Shown here: positions 34,412-42,639 of the stretch, in pieces
Numbering within the stretch: the first letter of the stretch is position 1
Layout: each line of letters begins with the position of its first letter
NCBI RefSeq assembly: GCF_013410355.1
Contig: NZ_JACCFI010000001.1
Coordinates: 1,054,001-1,118,000 of the forward strand
Reading direction: 5' to 3'
Source of the DNA: Agromyces hippuratus
GTDB taxonomy: Bacteria; Actinomycetota; Actinomycetes; Actinomycetales; Microbacteriaceae
Length of the DNA stretch: 64,000 nucleotides
Position numbers and translations under genes: made by a program
Notes under the pieces: model-generated
The model's database searches: none
Told to the model about the DNA's origin: nothing
What the model saw: the letters and a program-made list of their open reading frames with translations, nothing else

Positions 34412-35371
34412 TCAGTACAGCAGCGTCGTGAGGCGGCGTCGCGCCACGGCGACCCGCGGGTCGTCGGTGCCGACGACCTCGAAGAGCTCGACGAGTCGCT
34501 CGCGCACGAGCTTCTTGCCGTCGGCGTCGAGGTTCGGGAACAGCGTCAGCAGTCGATCGAAGGCGTCGTCGACGTGACCGCCCGAGAGGTCGAGGTCGGC
34601 GACGTCGAGCTGCGCGCCCAGGTCTTGCGGCGCGGCCGCGGCGGCGTTGCGAATCGAGTCGAGCGTCTTGCCCTGCAGCCGGCCGAGCAGGTTCGCCTGC
34701 GCGAGCCCCGCCACGGCAAGGGTGTCTCGCGGGTCCTGAGCCATCGCGGTGCGATACGCAGCAGATGCGGCAGCGAAGTCGCCCCGCTCGATCGCGTCAT
34801 ACGCCTCTTGATGCAGCGGCGGAAGCGGTGCTTCGACGGGCTCGGCGGGAGCACCCGCTGCCTCGGCACCGTTCTCGCCGGGATCGATGCTGCCGGTCAC
34901 GCCGTGCTGGCCGGCGAGCTCGAGCAGCTGGTCGAACACCTGATCGATGACCTCGTCGGGCTGCTCGCCCGCGAACAGCGGCACCGGCTGTCCGGCGACC
35001 ACGGCGACGACGGTCGGGATGGCCTGCGCCTGGAAGGCTTGCACGAGCTGCGGGCTGCGGTCGGCGTCGGCTGCCGCGAGCACGAGTCGGCCCGCGCGAG
35101 CACGGACCAGTCGTTCGAGCGTCGCGAGCAGGGCCTTGGACGGCTCGCTCCACGTGGCCCAGAGCGCCACGACGACCGGCACGGTGCGCGAGAGTTCGAG
35201 CGTGGAGCCGAAGGCTGCGTCATCCGTCTCGAAGACGATCTGGTCGCTGGGCCCGGATGCCGCGTGGGCACCCTGCTGACCCGCCGCGCCCTGCGCCTGA
35301 CGCTGCACGAGCGCCGACAGGTCGACCGCACCGCGGAGCGCGGCGCCGGAAGGGGGAATCGGGTTGGTCAC
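34412..35371 (-). CDS. Thioredoxin-fold/TPR protein (YbbN-like), redox-inactive
   Basis: A 319-residue soluble protein: unstructured Q/A-rich N terminus (~1-50), a thioredoxin fold (~50-150) and C-terminal tetratricopeptide-like helices (~190-319). At the thioredoxin active site the sequence is WATWSEPSK, so both Cys of CxxC are Ser: it cannot do thiol-disulfide chemistry. The family acts as a chaperone or holdase partner. GGAGGT precedes GTG 35371, which overlaps the stop of the upstream membrane protein (GTGA), so the two are co-translated. Confidence 0.88.
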   Translation of the reverse strand: MTNPIPPSGAALRGAVDLSALVQRQAQGAAGQQGAHAASGPSDQIVFETDDAAFGSTLELSRTVPVVVALWATWSEPSKALLATLERLVRARAGRLVLAAADADRSPQLVQAFQAQAIPTVVAVVAGQPVPLFAGEQPDEVIDQVFDQLLELAGQHGVTGSIDPGENGAEAAGAPAEPVEAPLPPLHQEAYDAIERGDFAAASAAYRTAMAQDPRDTLAVAGLAQANLLGRLQGKTLDSIRNAAAAAPQDLGAQLDVADLDLSGGHVDDAFDRLLTLFPNLDADGKKLVRERLVELFEVVGTDDPRVAVARRRLTTLLY

Positions 35372-37221
35372 GGTACCTCCGAAGCTCCGATGAGACTCTC
35401 CGACCAGCCGAGCAGACGGATCTGGTCTTCAGACTCGTTGCCGACGCCGGGAACGTAGAACAGCAGTTGGATGCCGATGACGCGCTGCACGCCCTTCGCG
35501 CTCTTTCCGGTGAACCCCGAGAGTGCAGCGCCGGCACCGGGCTTGAACCCGATCGTACCGCCGTCGTTCGGGATGACGTTCTCGGTCTGCTCGATCGAGA
35601 CGCTCACGAGTGCACCGGCGTCGTTGGTCGCCAGGGCGATCGTGGGGCTGTCGCCGACCGCGTTGGAGTAGGTGGCGTCGACCGTGTCCTGGAGGCCGTC
35701 GTTGATGGCCTTCTGCCCGGCCGGGCCGAGCTGCTGCATGAGCGTGTCGCCCTCGGGGTCGAACATCGGGTAGAACTCGGACGCCTCGCCCTTCATGAGC
35801 ACGTCGGCGTAGGCTGCGGCGACCTGACCGGTCGGCATCACGAGGCCCTTGAACTCGGGCGAGATCGGCGGCGCGCCGATCGAGGCGGGTGCGACCTCGG
35901 GAACGTCGGCATCGGGTGCGAGCGAGATGGCGTACAGGATCTTGTAGTTGTCGCGCGGCGTCTCCTGCACGAGCACGAGCGCGCTCGGCGCGATCGTCGG
36001 GTCATCCGAGTTCTTCGCGATCGTGAGCACCGTGCGCGGCCAGCCGGTGGCCTGCTGCGGCAGCGTCAGCGTCAGCGGCGAAGCCGGAATCGGCGTCGGG
36101 AGCGGGTGCTCGGCGAGAGAACCGCGGATCGCGTAGTTGGCGGTCCTCGCTTCGAGTGCCGGGCCGGTGAAGCGCTGGGCTGCGGCCTCCGCGTCACGAG
36201 ATGCGTCGACGTCGGTCGCGAACACCGCGACACGGCGCATGATGCGCTCCATCTGCGGCACGGTCACCGCGGGCTGGGCCTTCGGAGTGTCGTCGACGGG
36301 CTCGTCGGTCGGCCCGGGCGTCGCGAGCGGCGTCGCCGGAGCCGTGGTCTCGGGTGCCGCCTGCTGGTCGAAGCTCGGCCAGTAGTCGGCCGAACACGCG
36401 GAGAGCGCGAGGGCCGGAACGACGAGGAAGGGGACGATCGCGATGCGCTTGGCACGGCCGATGGCCCGCCGGCTCCCGCCGACCTGGGTGCGCCCGGGCT
36501 TCGGAGCACTCGGCAGCTTGCCGCGAGTGCCGCCCGGCCGGTTGCGACGAGGACCACGCATGCGTCGGTGGTTCACGAAGCCGGCGATCACGAGCGCGAT
36601 GCCGACCAGGAAGACGAGTGCGCCTCCGACGATCAGCGGGCCGGCCCACGGCGTCGCGTTGTCGAGCGGCCAGTCGATCTTCACGCGGGAGGGCAGTTCA
36701 TCGCCGCCGTTCGCACTGATCAGCACGGAGATGTCTTCGGGGACGTCGATCGTGGTCGTGAGCACGAGGTCGTCGGTGAACTCGTCGAGCCACAGGTCGG
36801 AGCCGTCGGGCGTCGGAGCGGCGACGGTCTCGGCCTCGCCCTCGGCCGGCGCCGGAGTGGTCGGAGCGGTCGGGTTGGAATCCGCGACCGGCTTCGTGAC
36901 GACGATCTCGTTCGTCAGCTCATCGGCGTCGGCGTCGTAGCCGACCGCGACGTACGGCGTCTCGCCGAGCCATGCCTCGACATCGGAGCTGCGCCCGTAG
37001 GAGAGGAACACCTTCGGGGATCCCGACACGGTGATGGTCTGCTTTCCCGGCTGCGCGGCGAGCGCTTCGGGTTCGATCACGATGAAGTCGGCTTCGCCGC
37101 CCGAGAGCTCGGCGGACATCGAGACACGGTCTGGTTCCAGGAAGACCGTGCGCTGGGCGATGCCGAGCCCGATCATCACGGCCGCAGCGATGAACGCCAC
37201 GATAGCGAAGACGAAGCGCAC
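35368..37221 (-). CDS. Large membrane-anchored protein with internal lipobox-like segment
   Basis: A 617-residue protein not confidently assigned. Segments: N-terminal helix (VRFVFAIVAFIAAAVMIGLG), an extracellular beta-rich region to ~residue 195, a second helix (GPLIVGGALVFLVGIALVIAG), a basic cytoplasmic loop (MRGPRRNRPGGTRGK), a third hydrophobic segment with a lipobox-like LALSAC (near 275-285), and a 330-residue C-terminal domain (outside). The middle lipobox looks like a lipoprotein fused behind a membrane protein. GTG 37221 has GGAGGT eight bases upstream. Coupled to the YbbN-like gene. Confidence 0.75.
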   Translation of the reverse strand: MRFVFAIVAFIAAAVMIGLGIAQRTVFLEPDRVSMSAELSGGEADFIVIEPEALAAQPGKQTITVSGSPKVFLSYGRSSDVEAWLGETPYVAVGYDADADELTNEIVVTKPVADSNPTAPTTPAPAEGEAETVAAPTPDGSDLWLDEFTDDLVLTTTIDVPEDISVLISANGGDELPSRVKIDWPLDNATPWAGPLIVGGALVFLVGIALVIAGFVNHRRMRGPRRNRPGGTRGKLPSAPKPGRTQVGGSRRAIGRAKRIAIVPFLVVPALALSACSADYWPSFDQQAAPETTAPATPLATPGPTDEPVDDTPKAQPAVTVPQMERIMRRVAVFATDVDASRDAEAAAQRFTGPALEARTANYAIRGSLAEHPLPTPIPASPLTLTLPQQATGWPRTVLTIAKNSDDPTIAPSALVLVQETPRDNYKILYAISLAPDADVPEVAPASIGAPPISPEFKGLVMPTGQVAAAYADVLMKGEASEFYPMFDPEGDTLMQQLGPAGQKAINDGLQDTVDATYSNAVGDSPTIALATNDAGALVSVSIEQTENVIPNDGGTIGFKPGAGAALSGFTGKSAKGVQRVIGIQLLFYVPGVGNESEDQIRLLGWSESLIGASEVP

Positions 37222-37409
37222 GAAACAGAACCTCCATTGCCGCCAGTGGCGGCCTCTGACAAAGACATTCCAGACTACCGACGATATCTGGGAGATCCCT
37301 AACCGCCGGCTGGAAGTCCGGTGTCTCCGCCCACCTCGCGCGACCCGTACAATCGGACACACCATCCCGCATGCGCCCCCACGAACGCGGGACAGAGCCC
37401 GGAGGAAGA

Positions 37410-39023
37410 ATGGCCGTCGAAGAGACCGAGTTCACGCAGGTGTTCCGCGGATATGACAAAGACGAGGTCGACAAGGCGATCAATGGTCTGCGTCGGGACA
37501 TCATCGCCGCGAACAACCAGAGCACCGACAGCGTCAAGGAGAACAAGCGTCTCCTCGCTCGCATCGAGGAGTTGACGGCAGAGCTCGAAGAGGTCGGCAG
37601 CCCCACCTTCTCCGGTCTCGGCACGAAGCTCGAGAACACCCTGCGCGTCGCAGAGGAGCAGTCGACCCGTCTCATCGCGCAGGCCGACATCGACGCCGAG
37701 AAGCTCCGTCGCTCGGCCGAAGACGAGGCGCACCTCATGCGCTCCGACGCGCACGAACTCGCCGAGCGCACCCTCACCGAGGCGCGCGCCCAGGCCAACC
37801 GCATCCTCGAGAACGCCCGCGCAGAGGCCGACGACATGGTCTCCCGCTCGCACGAGGCGAGCGAGCAGCTCCGTCAGGACGCCGCACGCGACGCCTCGGC
37901 GATCCGCGGCGCCGTCGCCACCGAGACCGCCGAGATCCGCACGAGCGCGAAGCGCGAATCCGCGGCGATGATCGCCGCGGCCGAACGCAAGTCCGCCGAG
38001 CTCCAGCTCGCGGCCAACGCGGAGGCCACCGAGGCGCGCGCCACTGCTGCAGGCCTCACCAAGGAGACCGAGCAGACCCGCGCCGAGGTCGCCATCGAAC
38101 TCGACCGCGCCCGCGCCGAGCTCGCCCGCGAGAGCGAGCAGGCCCGCATCGACCTCGCGGCGGAGACCGAGCAGTCCCGTCTCGACCTCGAGCGCGAGTC
38201 GGCCGAGGCGCGTGCCGCCATCGACGCCGAGATCGCCGAGCGCCGCGCAGCCCTCGTGCACGAACTCGACCAGGCGCGCAGCGACCTCGACCGCGAGCTC
38301 GAAGGCAGCCGCGTCGAGCTCGTGCAGCAACGCGAGCAGGCGAAGGTCGACATCGAGCGCGAGGCCGAGGCCGCACGTCTGAAGCTCCAGCACGAGCTCG
38401 AGCGCATCCGCGCCAAGCACGCCGCCGACCTCGAGCAGATGCGCGCCGACCTCGCCCTCGAGCAGGAGCAGGCACGCGCCGACTTCGACGCGGAGTCCGA
38501 GCAGGGCCGGATCGACCTCGACAACCAGCTCACCGCGATGCGCAAGAAGACGACCCACGAGGTCAACCGCATGCGCCGGGAGATCGAGAAGGCGCACCTC
38601 GACCTCGAATCCGAGCTGTCGACGAAGCGCGACGAGGCCGAGCAGGAGCTGCTCGCCGCCCACCAGGAGGCGGTCGCGCAGACGCAGAAGTTCCTCGAGG
38701 ACGCCAACGCAGAGCTCGCCGAGGCGGTCGCCCGCACCGCCGAGAGCCGCGCCGAGGCGGACCGCCTCGAGACCGAGGTCCGGTCCGACATCGCGGTCGT
38801 CCGCGACAAGGCCGACGACGAGGCACGCGACCGCATCGCTGCCGCACACGAGCAGGCGCGCAAGCTCATCGCCGACGCCGAGGAGCGCACCCGTGCGCTC
38901 GTCGCCGACGCCGAGGACCGTCTCTCGCAGATCAAGATCGAGCGCGACGCCGTCGCCGGGTACTTCGAGAGCCTCCGCGGCGTGCTGACGCAGGCGGAGC
39001 AGATCGCGGCGAAGACCAAGTAG
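37410..39023 (+). CDS. DivIVA-like hendecad coiled-coil filament protein (Scy/FilP type)
   Basis: A 537-residue protein. Residues ~6-60 are a DivIVA-type head (EFTQVFRGYDKDEVDKAI, with the RGYDxxEVD motif). From about residue 81 to 515 the chain is an essentially unbroken coiled coil with an 11-residue period, clearest at 219-394 (ELDRARAELAR, ESEQARIDLAA, ETEQSRLDLER...). Streptomyces Scy and FilP have related hendecad coils and organise polar growth, so a cytoskeletal role near the pole is inferred. Start ATG 37410 has GGAGGA upstream; the frame extends to 37371 only by chance. Divergent from the membrane protein gene. Confidence 0.85.
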   Translation: MAVEETEFTQVFRGYDKDEVDKAINGLRRDIIAANNQSTDSVKENKRLLARIEELTAELEEVGSPTFSGLGTKLENTLRVAEEQSTRLIAQADIDAEKLRRSAEDEAHLMRSDAHELAERTLTEARAQANRILENARAEADDMVSRSHEASEQLRQDAARDASAIRGAVATETAEIRTSAKRESAAMIAAAERKSAELQLAANAEATEARATAAGLTKETEQTRAEVAIELDRARAELARESEQARIDLAAETEQSRLDLERESAEARAAIDAEIAERRAALVHELDQARSDLDRELEGSRVELVQQREQAKVDIEREAEAARLKLQHELERIRAKHAADLEQMRADLALEQEQARADFDAESEQGRIDLDNQLTAMRKKTTHEVNRMRREIEKAHLDLESELSTKRDEAEQELLAAHQEAVAQTQKFLEDANAELAEAVARTAESRAEADRLETEVRSDIAVVRDKADDEARDRIAAAHEQARKLIADAEERTRALVADAEDRLSQIKIERDAVAGYFESLRGVLTQAEQIAAKTK

Positions 39024-39053
39024 TCGGTCCAAGAGAGGAGTGCGGGCCGTTCC

Positions 39054-40118
39054 ATGAAGATCCAGAACGCGTTCCGCATCGGGCTGGTCGGCACCCTCGG
39101 CGTGGGTGTCGGCCTCCTCATCCTCAGTTCCATCGCAACGCTGTCGACGATCATCGCCTACGTCGGCGTCGCGTTGTTCCTGGCCCTCGGCCTCGATCCG
39201 GCAACCAGCTGGCTCGAGCGCCGGGGGCTTCCGCGTTGGGCGGCGATCCTCATCGTCATGAGCGGGGTCGGTCTGCTCGTCGCCGGGCTCGTGATCGCCG
39301 TGGTGCCGATCATCGTCGAGCAGGTCAGCGAACTCGTCGAAGTGACCCCTCGCATCATCGACCAGATGAGCTCGCAGGACTGGATCGAATTCCTCAAGGA
39401 CCAGTTCCCCCAGGTTCCGGTCGACGAGATCAGCGACCAGGTCACGAACGGCCTCACCGACTTCTTCACGAACCCCGACAAGCTCAGCGAACTCGCCGGC
39501 GGCGTGCTGCAGGTCGCCGTCGCGATCGGCGCCGGAGTGTTCGGCGTCGTCATCGTCTTCATTCTGACGCTCTACTTCGTGTCGTCGCTCAACACGATGA
39601 AGCGCGCCACCTACCAGCTGGTGCCCGCATCGAAGCGCGACCGCTTCGCCGACCTCACCGAGCAGATCACCCAGTCGGTCGGTCGCTACGTGCTCGGCCA
39701 GGTCTCGCTCGCCGCCGTCAACGGCGTGGCGAGCTTCATCTTCCTGTCGATCATCCAGGCCCCGTTCCCCGCGGTGCTCGCCTTCATCGCCTTCCTGTTC
39801 TCACTCGTGCCGCTCGTCGGCACGCTGAGCGGCTCGGTGCTGATCGTGCTCGTCTGCCTCATCCCGGGCCTCGGGTCGCCGCTGACCGCCCTCGTCGCGG
39901 CGATCTACTACGTGATCTACATGCAGGTCGAGGCATACGTGCTGAGCCCGCGCATCATGAACCGCGCCGTGAAGGTGCCCGGCGCGCTCGTGGTGATCGC
40001 AGCGCTCGCGGGCGGGTCGCTCGGCGGCGTGCTCGGCGCGCTCGTCGCGATCCCGGTGGCGGCGGCCATCCTGCTCATCATCAAGCAGGTCGTGGTGCCG
40101 CACCAGAACGAGCGCTGA
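39054..40118 (+). CDS. AI-2E family permease
   Basis: A 354-residue integral membrane protein with seven or eight helices: a first pair near residues 12-45, a periplasmic helical region (VEVTPRIIDQMSSQDW), and the C-terminal helices with the family's LVPLVGTLSGSVLIVL and MQVEAYVLSPRIMNRAVKVP motifs. Members export small molecules or act as Na+/H+ antiporters; the substrate cannot be told. GAGAGGAG lies before the ATG. It follows the coiled-coil protein gene by 30 bases and is probably cotranscribed. Confidence 0.92.
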   Translation: MKIQNAFRIGLVGTLGVGVGLLILSSIATLSTIIAYVGVALFLALGLDPATSWLERRGLPRWAAILIVMSGVGLLVAGLVIAVVPIIVEQVSELVEVTPRIIDQMSSQDWIEFLKDQFPQVPVDEISDQVTNGLTDFFTNPDKLSELAGGVLQVAVAIGAGVFGVVIVFILTLYFVSSLNTMKRATYQLVPASKRDRFADLTEQITQSVGRYVLGQVSLAAVNGVASFIFLSIIQAPFPAVLAFIAFLFSLVPLVGTLSGSVLIVLVCLIPGLGSPLTALVAAIYYVIYMQVEAYVLSPRIMNRAVKVPGALVVIAALAGGSLGGVLGALVAIPVAAAILLIIKQVVVPHQNER

Positions 40119-40169
40119 GCTCGAGGCACTTCCGCCGGCACCGCGAATGCGCTCAGCTCGCGAGTGCGA

Positions 40170-40904
40170 TCAGCTCGCGGCTGCAGGCCACTCGGTCGGC
40201 AGCGGCAGCGCGGCCGGGTTCACGACTCCGACGATCTCGTCGAGCACGCGCCGGGTCTGCGACTCCCCCACCCACAGGTGCTTGCCGCCCGTCACGTCGA
40301 TGCGCGTGATCTTCGGCACGCTCGAGAACCGCTCGGCCGCCTCGGCCGGCCGCAGGTAGTCGTCGAACTCCGGAATCAGGGCCACGAGTTCCGGTGCCGC
40401 GTGCTGCCAGCGCGCGAGCTCTGCATCGCTCGTGCGGTGCAGCGGCGGCGAGAGCAGGATCGCTCCGTCGATGCCGTGGTCGAGGCCGTATTTCAGCGCG
40501 AGCTCCGTGCCGAACGACCAGCCGACGAGCCAGGGGTGCGGCAGAGCGCGCTCCGTCACGAACGACATCGCCGCCGCGACATCCGCTCGCTCGGCGACGC
40601 CCTCGCCGAATGAGCCCTCGCTCGTGCCGCGCGGTGAGACCGTACCGCGGGTGTTGAATCGCAGCACCGCGAGATCGGCGAGCGCCGGCAGGCGGGCGGC
40701 CGCCTTCCTGATGATGTGCGAGTCCATGAAGCCACCGGCCGTCGGCAGCGGATGCAGCGTGACGAGGGTCGCCACCGGCGGCCGCTCGAGGGGCGTGGCG
40801 AGCTCGCCGACGAGCGTCAGGCCGTCGGCCGTGTGCAGCTCGATCTCTTCGCGATGAGCCGGCAGTTCGACGCTTGCGCGGATCTCGATGGTGGTGTCGC
40901 TCAT
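40170..40904 (-). CDS. Alpha/beta hydrolase
   Basis: A 244-residue cytosolic hydrolase. Nucleophile elbow GWSFG (WLVGWSFGTELAL, near residue 120); the early HPLPTAGG stretch forms the oxyanion side; the final His is in TGGKHLWVGES and the acid probably in LIPEFDDYLRP or KITRIDVTGGKH. This pattern resembles the DUF/KANL3-Tex30-type dienelactone-like hydrolases. Substrate unknown. ATG overlaps the stop of the upstream small gene (ATGA). GGAGGA lies 10 bases upstream. Confidence 0.88.
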   Translation of the reverse strand: MSDTTIEIRASVELPAHREEIELHTADGLTLVGELATPLERPPVATLVTLHPLPTAGGFMDSHIIRKAAARLPALADLAVLRFNTRGTVSPRGTSEGSFGEGVAERADVAAAMSFVTERALPHPWLVGWSFGTELALKYGLDHGIDGAILLSPPLHRTSDAELARWQHAAPELVALIPEFDDYLRPAEAAERFSSVPKITRIDVTGGKHLWVGESQTRRVLDEIVGVVNPAALPLPTEWPAAAS

Positions 40905-41209
40905 ACCGCGCCGATCCTCCAGCAGTGAATGTGCCAATGACGACGAGAGGCCAGGTCGGCCGCATCGCCGAGCACGCCGTCGGCGCGCCACGCGACCAGG
41001 TGGGCGATGCCGGGAACCACGTCCTGGCCGCAACCGGGGCAGACGTACGCCTTCACGGCCTGCGCCTCGGAGACCGGCTGCACGTTCCATTCGCGACCGC
41101 CGCGCACCTCGGTGCGTCGCCACCCCGAGGTCAGACGCTCGACGTCGAGTTCGGGGTGTTCCTCACGGGCACGGGCCGCCCGACTCCGGGATCGGTTCGA
41201 ACGCGCCAT
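40901..41209 (-). CDS. Small basic protein with zinc-ribbon-like motif
   Basis: A 102-residue protein. The N terminus is very basic (MARSNRSRSRAARARE). Metal-binding-type residues appear as YVCPGCGQDV...and HWHIHC near the C terminus, an arrangement like a Cys2-His-Cys ribbon. No enzyme motif is visible; similar actinobacterial proteins carry a loose ATP/GTP-binding label I cannot support from sequence. TAGACT lies six bases before the ATG. Overlaps the hydrolase start by four bases, so the pair forms an operon. Confidence 0.75.
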   Translation of the reverse strand: MARSNRSRSRAARAREEHPELDVERLTSGWRRTEVRGGREWNVQPVSEAQAVKAYVCPGCGQDVVPGIAHLVAWRADGVLGDAADLASRRHWHIHCWRIGAV

Positions 41210-41215
41210 GGATCC

Positions 41216-41221
41216 AGTCTA
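41216..41221 (-). promoter_or_regulatory. Probable -10 element (TAGACT)
   Basis: TAGACT, six bases, ATG at 41209 on the minus strand. Confidence 0.5.
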
Positions 41222-41265
41222 GGTGCGCGTGGGCTCGCAGTGCTCCGCGCAGCGTCGTCGTGGGC

Positions 41266-41976
41266 TCAGTACCAGCCGACGTCTTGGGAGTGCGCCCATG
41301 CGCCGCAGGGCGTGCCGTAGCGGCCGGAGACGTACCCGAGGCCCCACTCGATCTGCGTGGCGGCGTTGGTCTCCCAGTCGGCGCCCGCGGTCGCCATCTT
41401 CGATCCGGGGAGCGCCTGCGGAATGCCGTACGCACCGCTCCCGGCGTTGTAGGCGTTCACCCGCCAGCCGGACTCCTTGTTCCAGAGGGCGACGAGGCAG
41501 TCGAACTCGCTCGACGGCCAGCCGCGAGCGGCCACGGCCGTGGCGGCGTATGCCTGAGCCGACCCGGGGTCGGGCGTCACAGCGGGAGGAGCCCATCCAC
41601 TGCCCTCGCTCGTCGAGGCCGGGGCGAGCTGCACCTCGGGCTTCTTCTCGACGTCGTAGCTCTCTTGGCCGACGTCGATCGAGTAGTCGCCGGCGACGTC
41701 GAACGCCTGCACGCGCTGACCCCCGAACCGGTCGACGTCGCTCGCGAACTCCGACGACGCGATCGCGCCCGAGAACGGGTCGACGAGGTTCACGAGGAGG
41801 AAGCTGACGGATGCCGCGAAGGCGAACACGACCGTGACGGCCTGCTTCACTCGACCGACGCGAGGCGGTCGTGCGGGCGGCTTCCGAGGTGCCGGCGACG
41901 GTTCGAGTGGTGATGCGGCTGCCGTCGTCTGAGGACGCGGCTCCATGGCCTCGTCGCTTCCCGCATGTCTACCCAC
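41266..41976 (-). CDS. Lytic transglycosylase-like (SLT/Rpf fold) exported protein
   Basis: About 236 residues from GTG 41976 (ATG 41946 is an alternative). Pro-rich N terminus, one hydrophobic segment (VKQAVTVVFAFAASVSFLLV) acting as signal anchor, a linker, then a C-terminal transglycosylase domain: catalytic Glu in LVALWNKESGWRVNAYN, followed by GAYGIPQALPGSKM and IEWGLGYVSGRYG. It likely cleaves peptidoglycan glycan strands outside the membrane. A TACACT hexamer nine bases upstream of the GTG supports that start. Confidence 0.88.
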   Translation of the reverse strand: MGRHAGSDEAMEPRPQTTAAASPLEPSPAPRKPPARPPRVGRVKQAVTVVFAFAASVSFLLVNLVDPFSGAIASSEFASDVDRFGGQRVQAFDVAGDYSIDVGQESYDVEKKPEVQLAPASTSEGSGWAPPAVTPDPGSAQAYAATAVAARGWPSSEFDCLVALWNKESGWRVNAYNAGSGAYGIPQALPGSKMATAGADWETNAATQIEWGLGYVSGRYGTPCGAWAHSQDVGWY

Positions 41977-42029
41977 GATTCGACGAGTGTATCGAAAGAC
42001 CGGCGCGGGATTCCAACTCGACGCGCACC

Positions 42030-42584
42030 TCAGCGGACCGCGAGCATGACGTCGACCACGGCGTCGAGGAGGAGGTCGACCTGCGCCTCGCGATAGCCGC
42101 CGCGCTGCGTCTTGAAGACGACGGCGCGTACGTCGTCGATCGCGATCGGCCACCCGTCGCTGAAGTACCTCGTGAGCTTGTCCGCGAAGCGGTCGACGTC
42201 GCGGGTGCTGTACCCGCGCACGAGTGCGCCGACCCGGTCGAAGCGTTGCCCCTCGGGGCGCGCCAGGCGGTTGGAGACCACCTGCGCGGTTGCGCGCGCC
42301 TCGCTGAGCCAAGCCTCGCCGCCGTGCAGTCGGGCGGCGACCTGGCGTTCCTGGGCCGCGAAGGCGTCTTCCAGCCGCTCGAGCGCCTGGTCGACGTGCG
42401 TCGTCGAGTAGCCGCCCTTCTGCATCGCGAAGGCGGTCAGCCGGATGCGATCGGACGTCAGCGGTGCGTCGTCGGGCCGGGAGGTGCCGTCGTAGGCGCG
42501 ACGCGCCACCTGCAGGAACGACTCGACCTGAGCCGTGTTGTAACCGAGCTTGGGCTTGCGAGCGCGAGGGAAGGTGGAGTCCAC
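42030..42584 (-). CDS. DivIVA-domain repeat protein (four GYxxxxVD motifs)
   Basis: A 184-residue protein with four copies of a DivIVA-head-like motif: GYNTAQVESFL (~14), GYSTTHVDQAL (~57), GYSTRDVDRFAD (~123) and GYREAQVDLLLD (~163), the second and fourth preceded by FAMQKG/FKTQRG. This matches the actinobacterial DivIVA repeat family; there is no long coiled coil, so it may bind membrane or other DivIVA proteins without polymerising. GTG 42584 has AATAAT six bases upstream. Lies directly after cdsA. Confidence 0.85.
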   Translation of the reverse strand: MDSTFPRARKPKLGYNTAQVESFLQVARRAYDGTSRPDDAPLTSDRIRLTAFAMQKGGYSTTHVDQALERLEDAFAAQERQVAARLHGGEAWLSEARATAQVVSNRLARPEGQRFDRVGALVRGYSTRDVDRFADKLTRYFSDGWPIAIDDVRAVVFKTQRGGYREAQVDLLLDAVVDVMLAVR

Positions 42585-42639
42585 CGCTCCATTATTGCGG
42601 AGCGACCGTGCGGAAACGCCCACTCCGGTGCGGATTCGC

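Noticed and set aside
37299..39032. 577-codon minus-strand frame opposite the coiled-coil gene
   Set aside because: It is the mirror image of the regular hendecad repeat; no start signal and no family.
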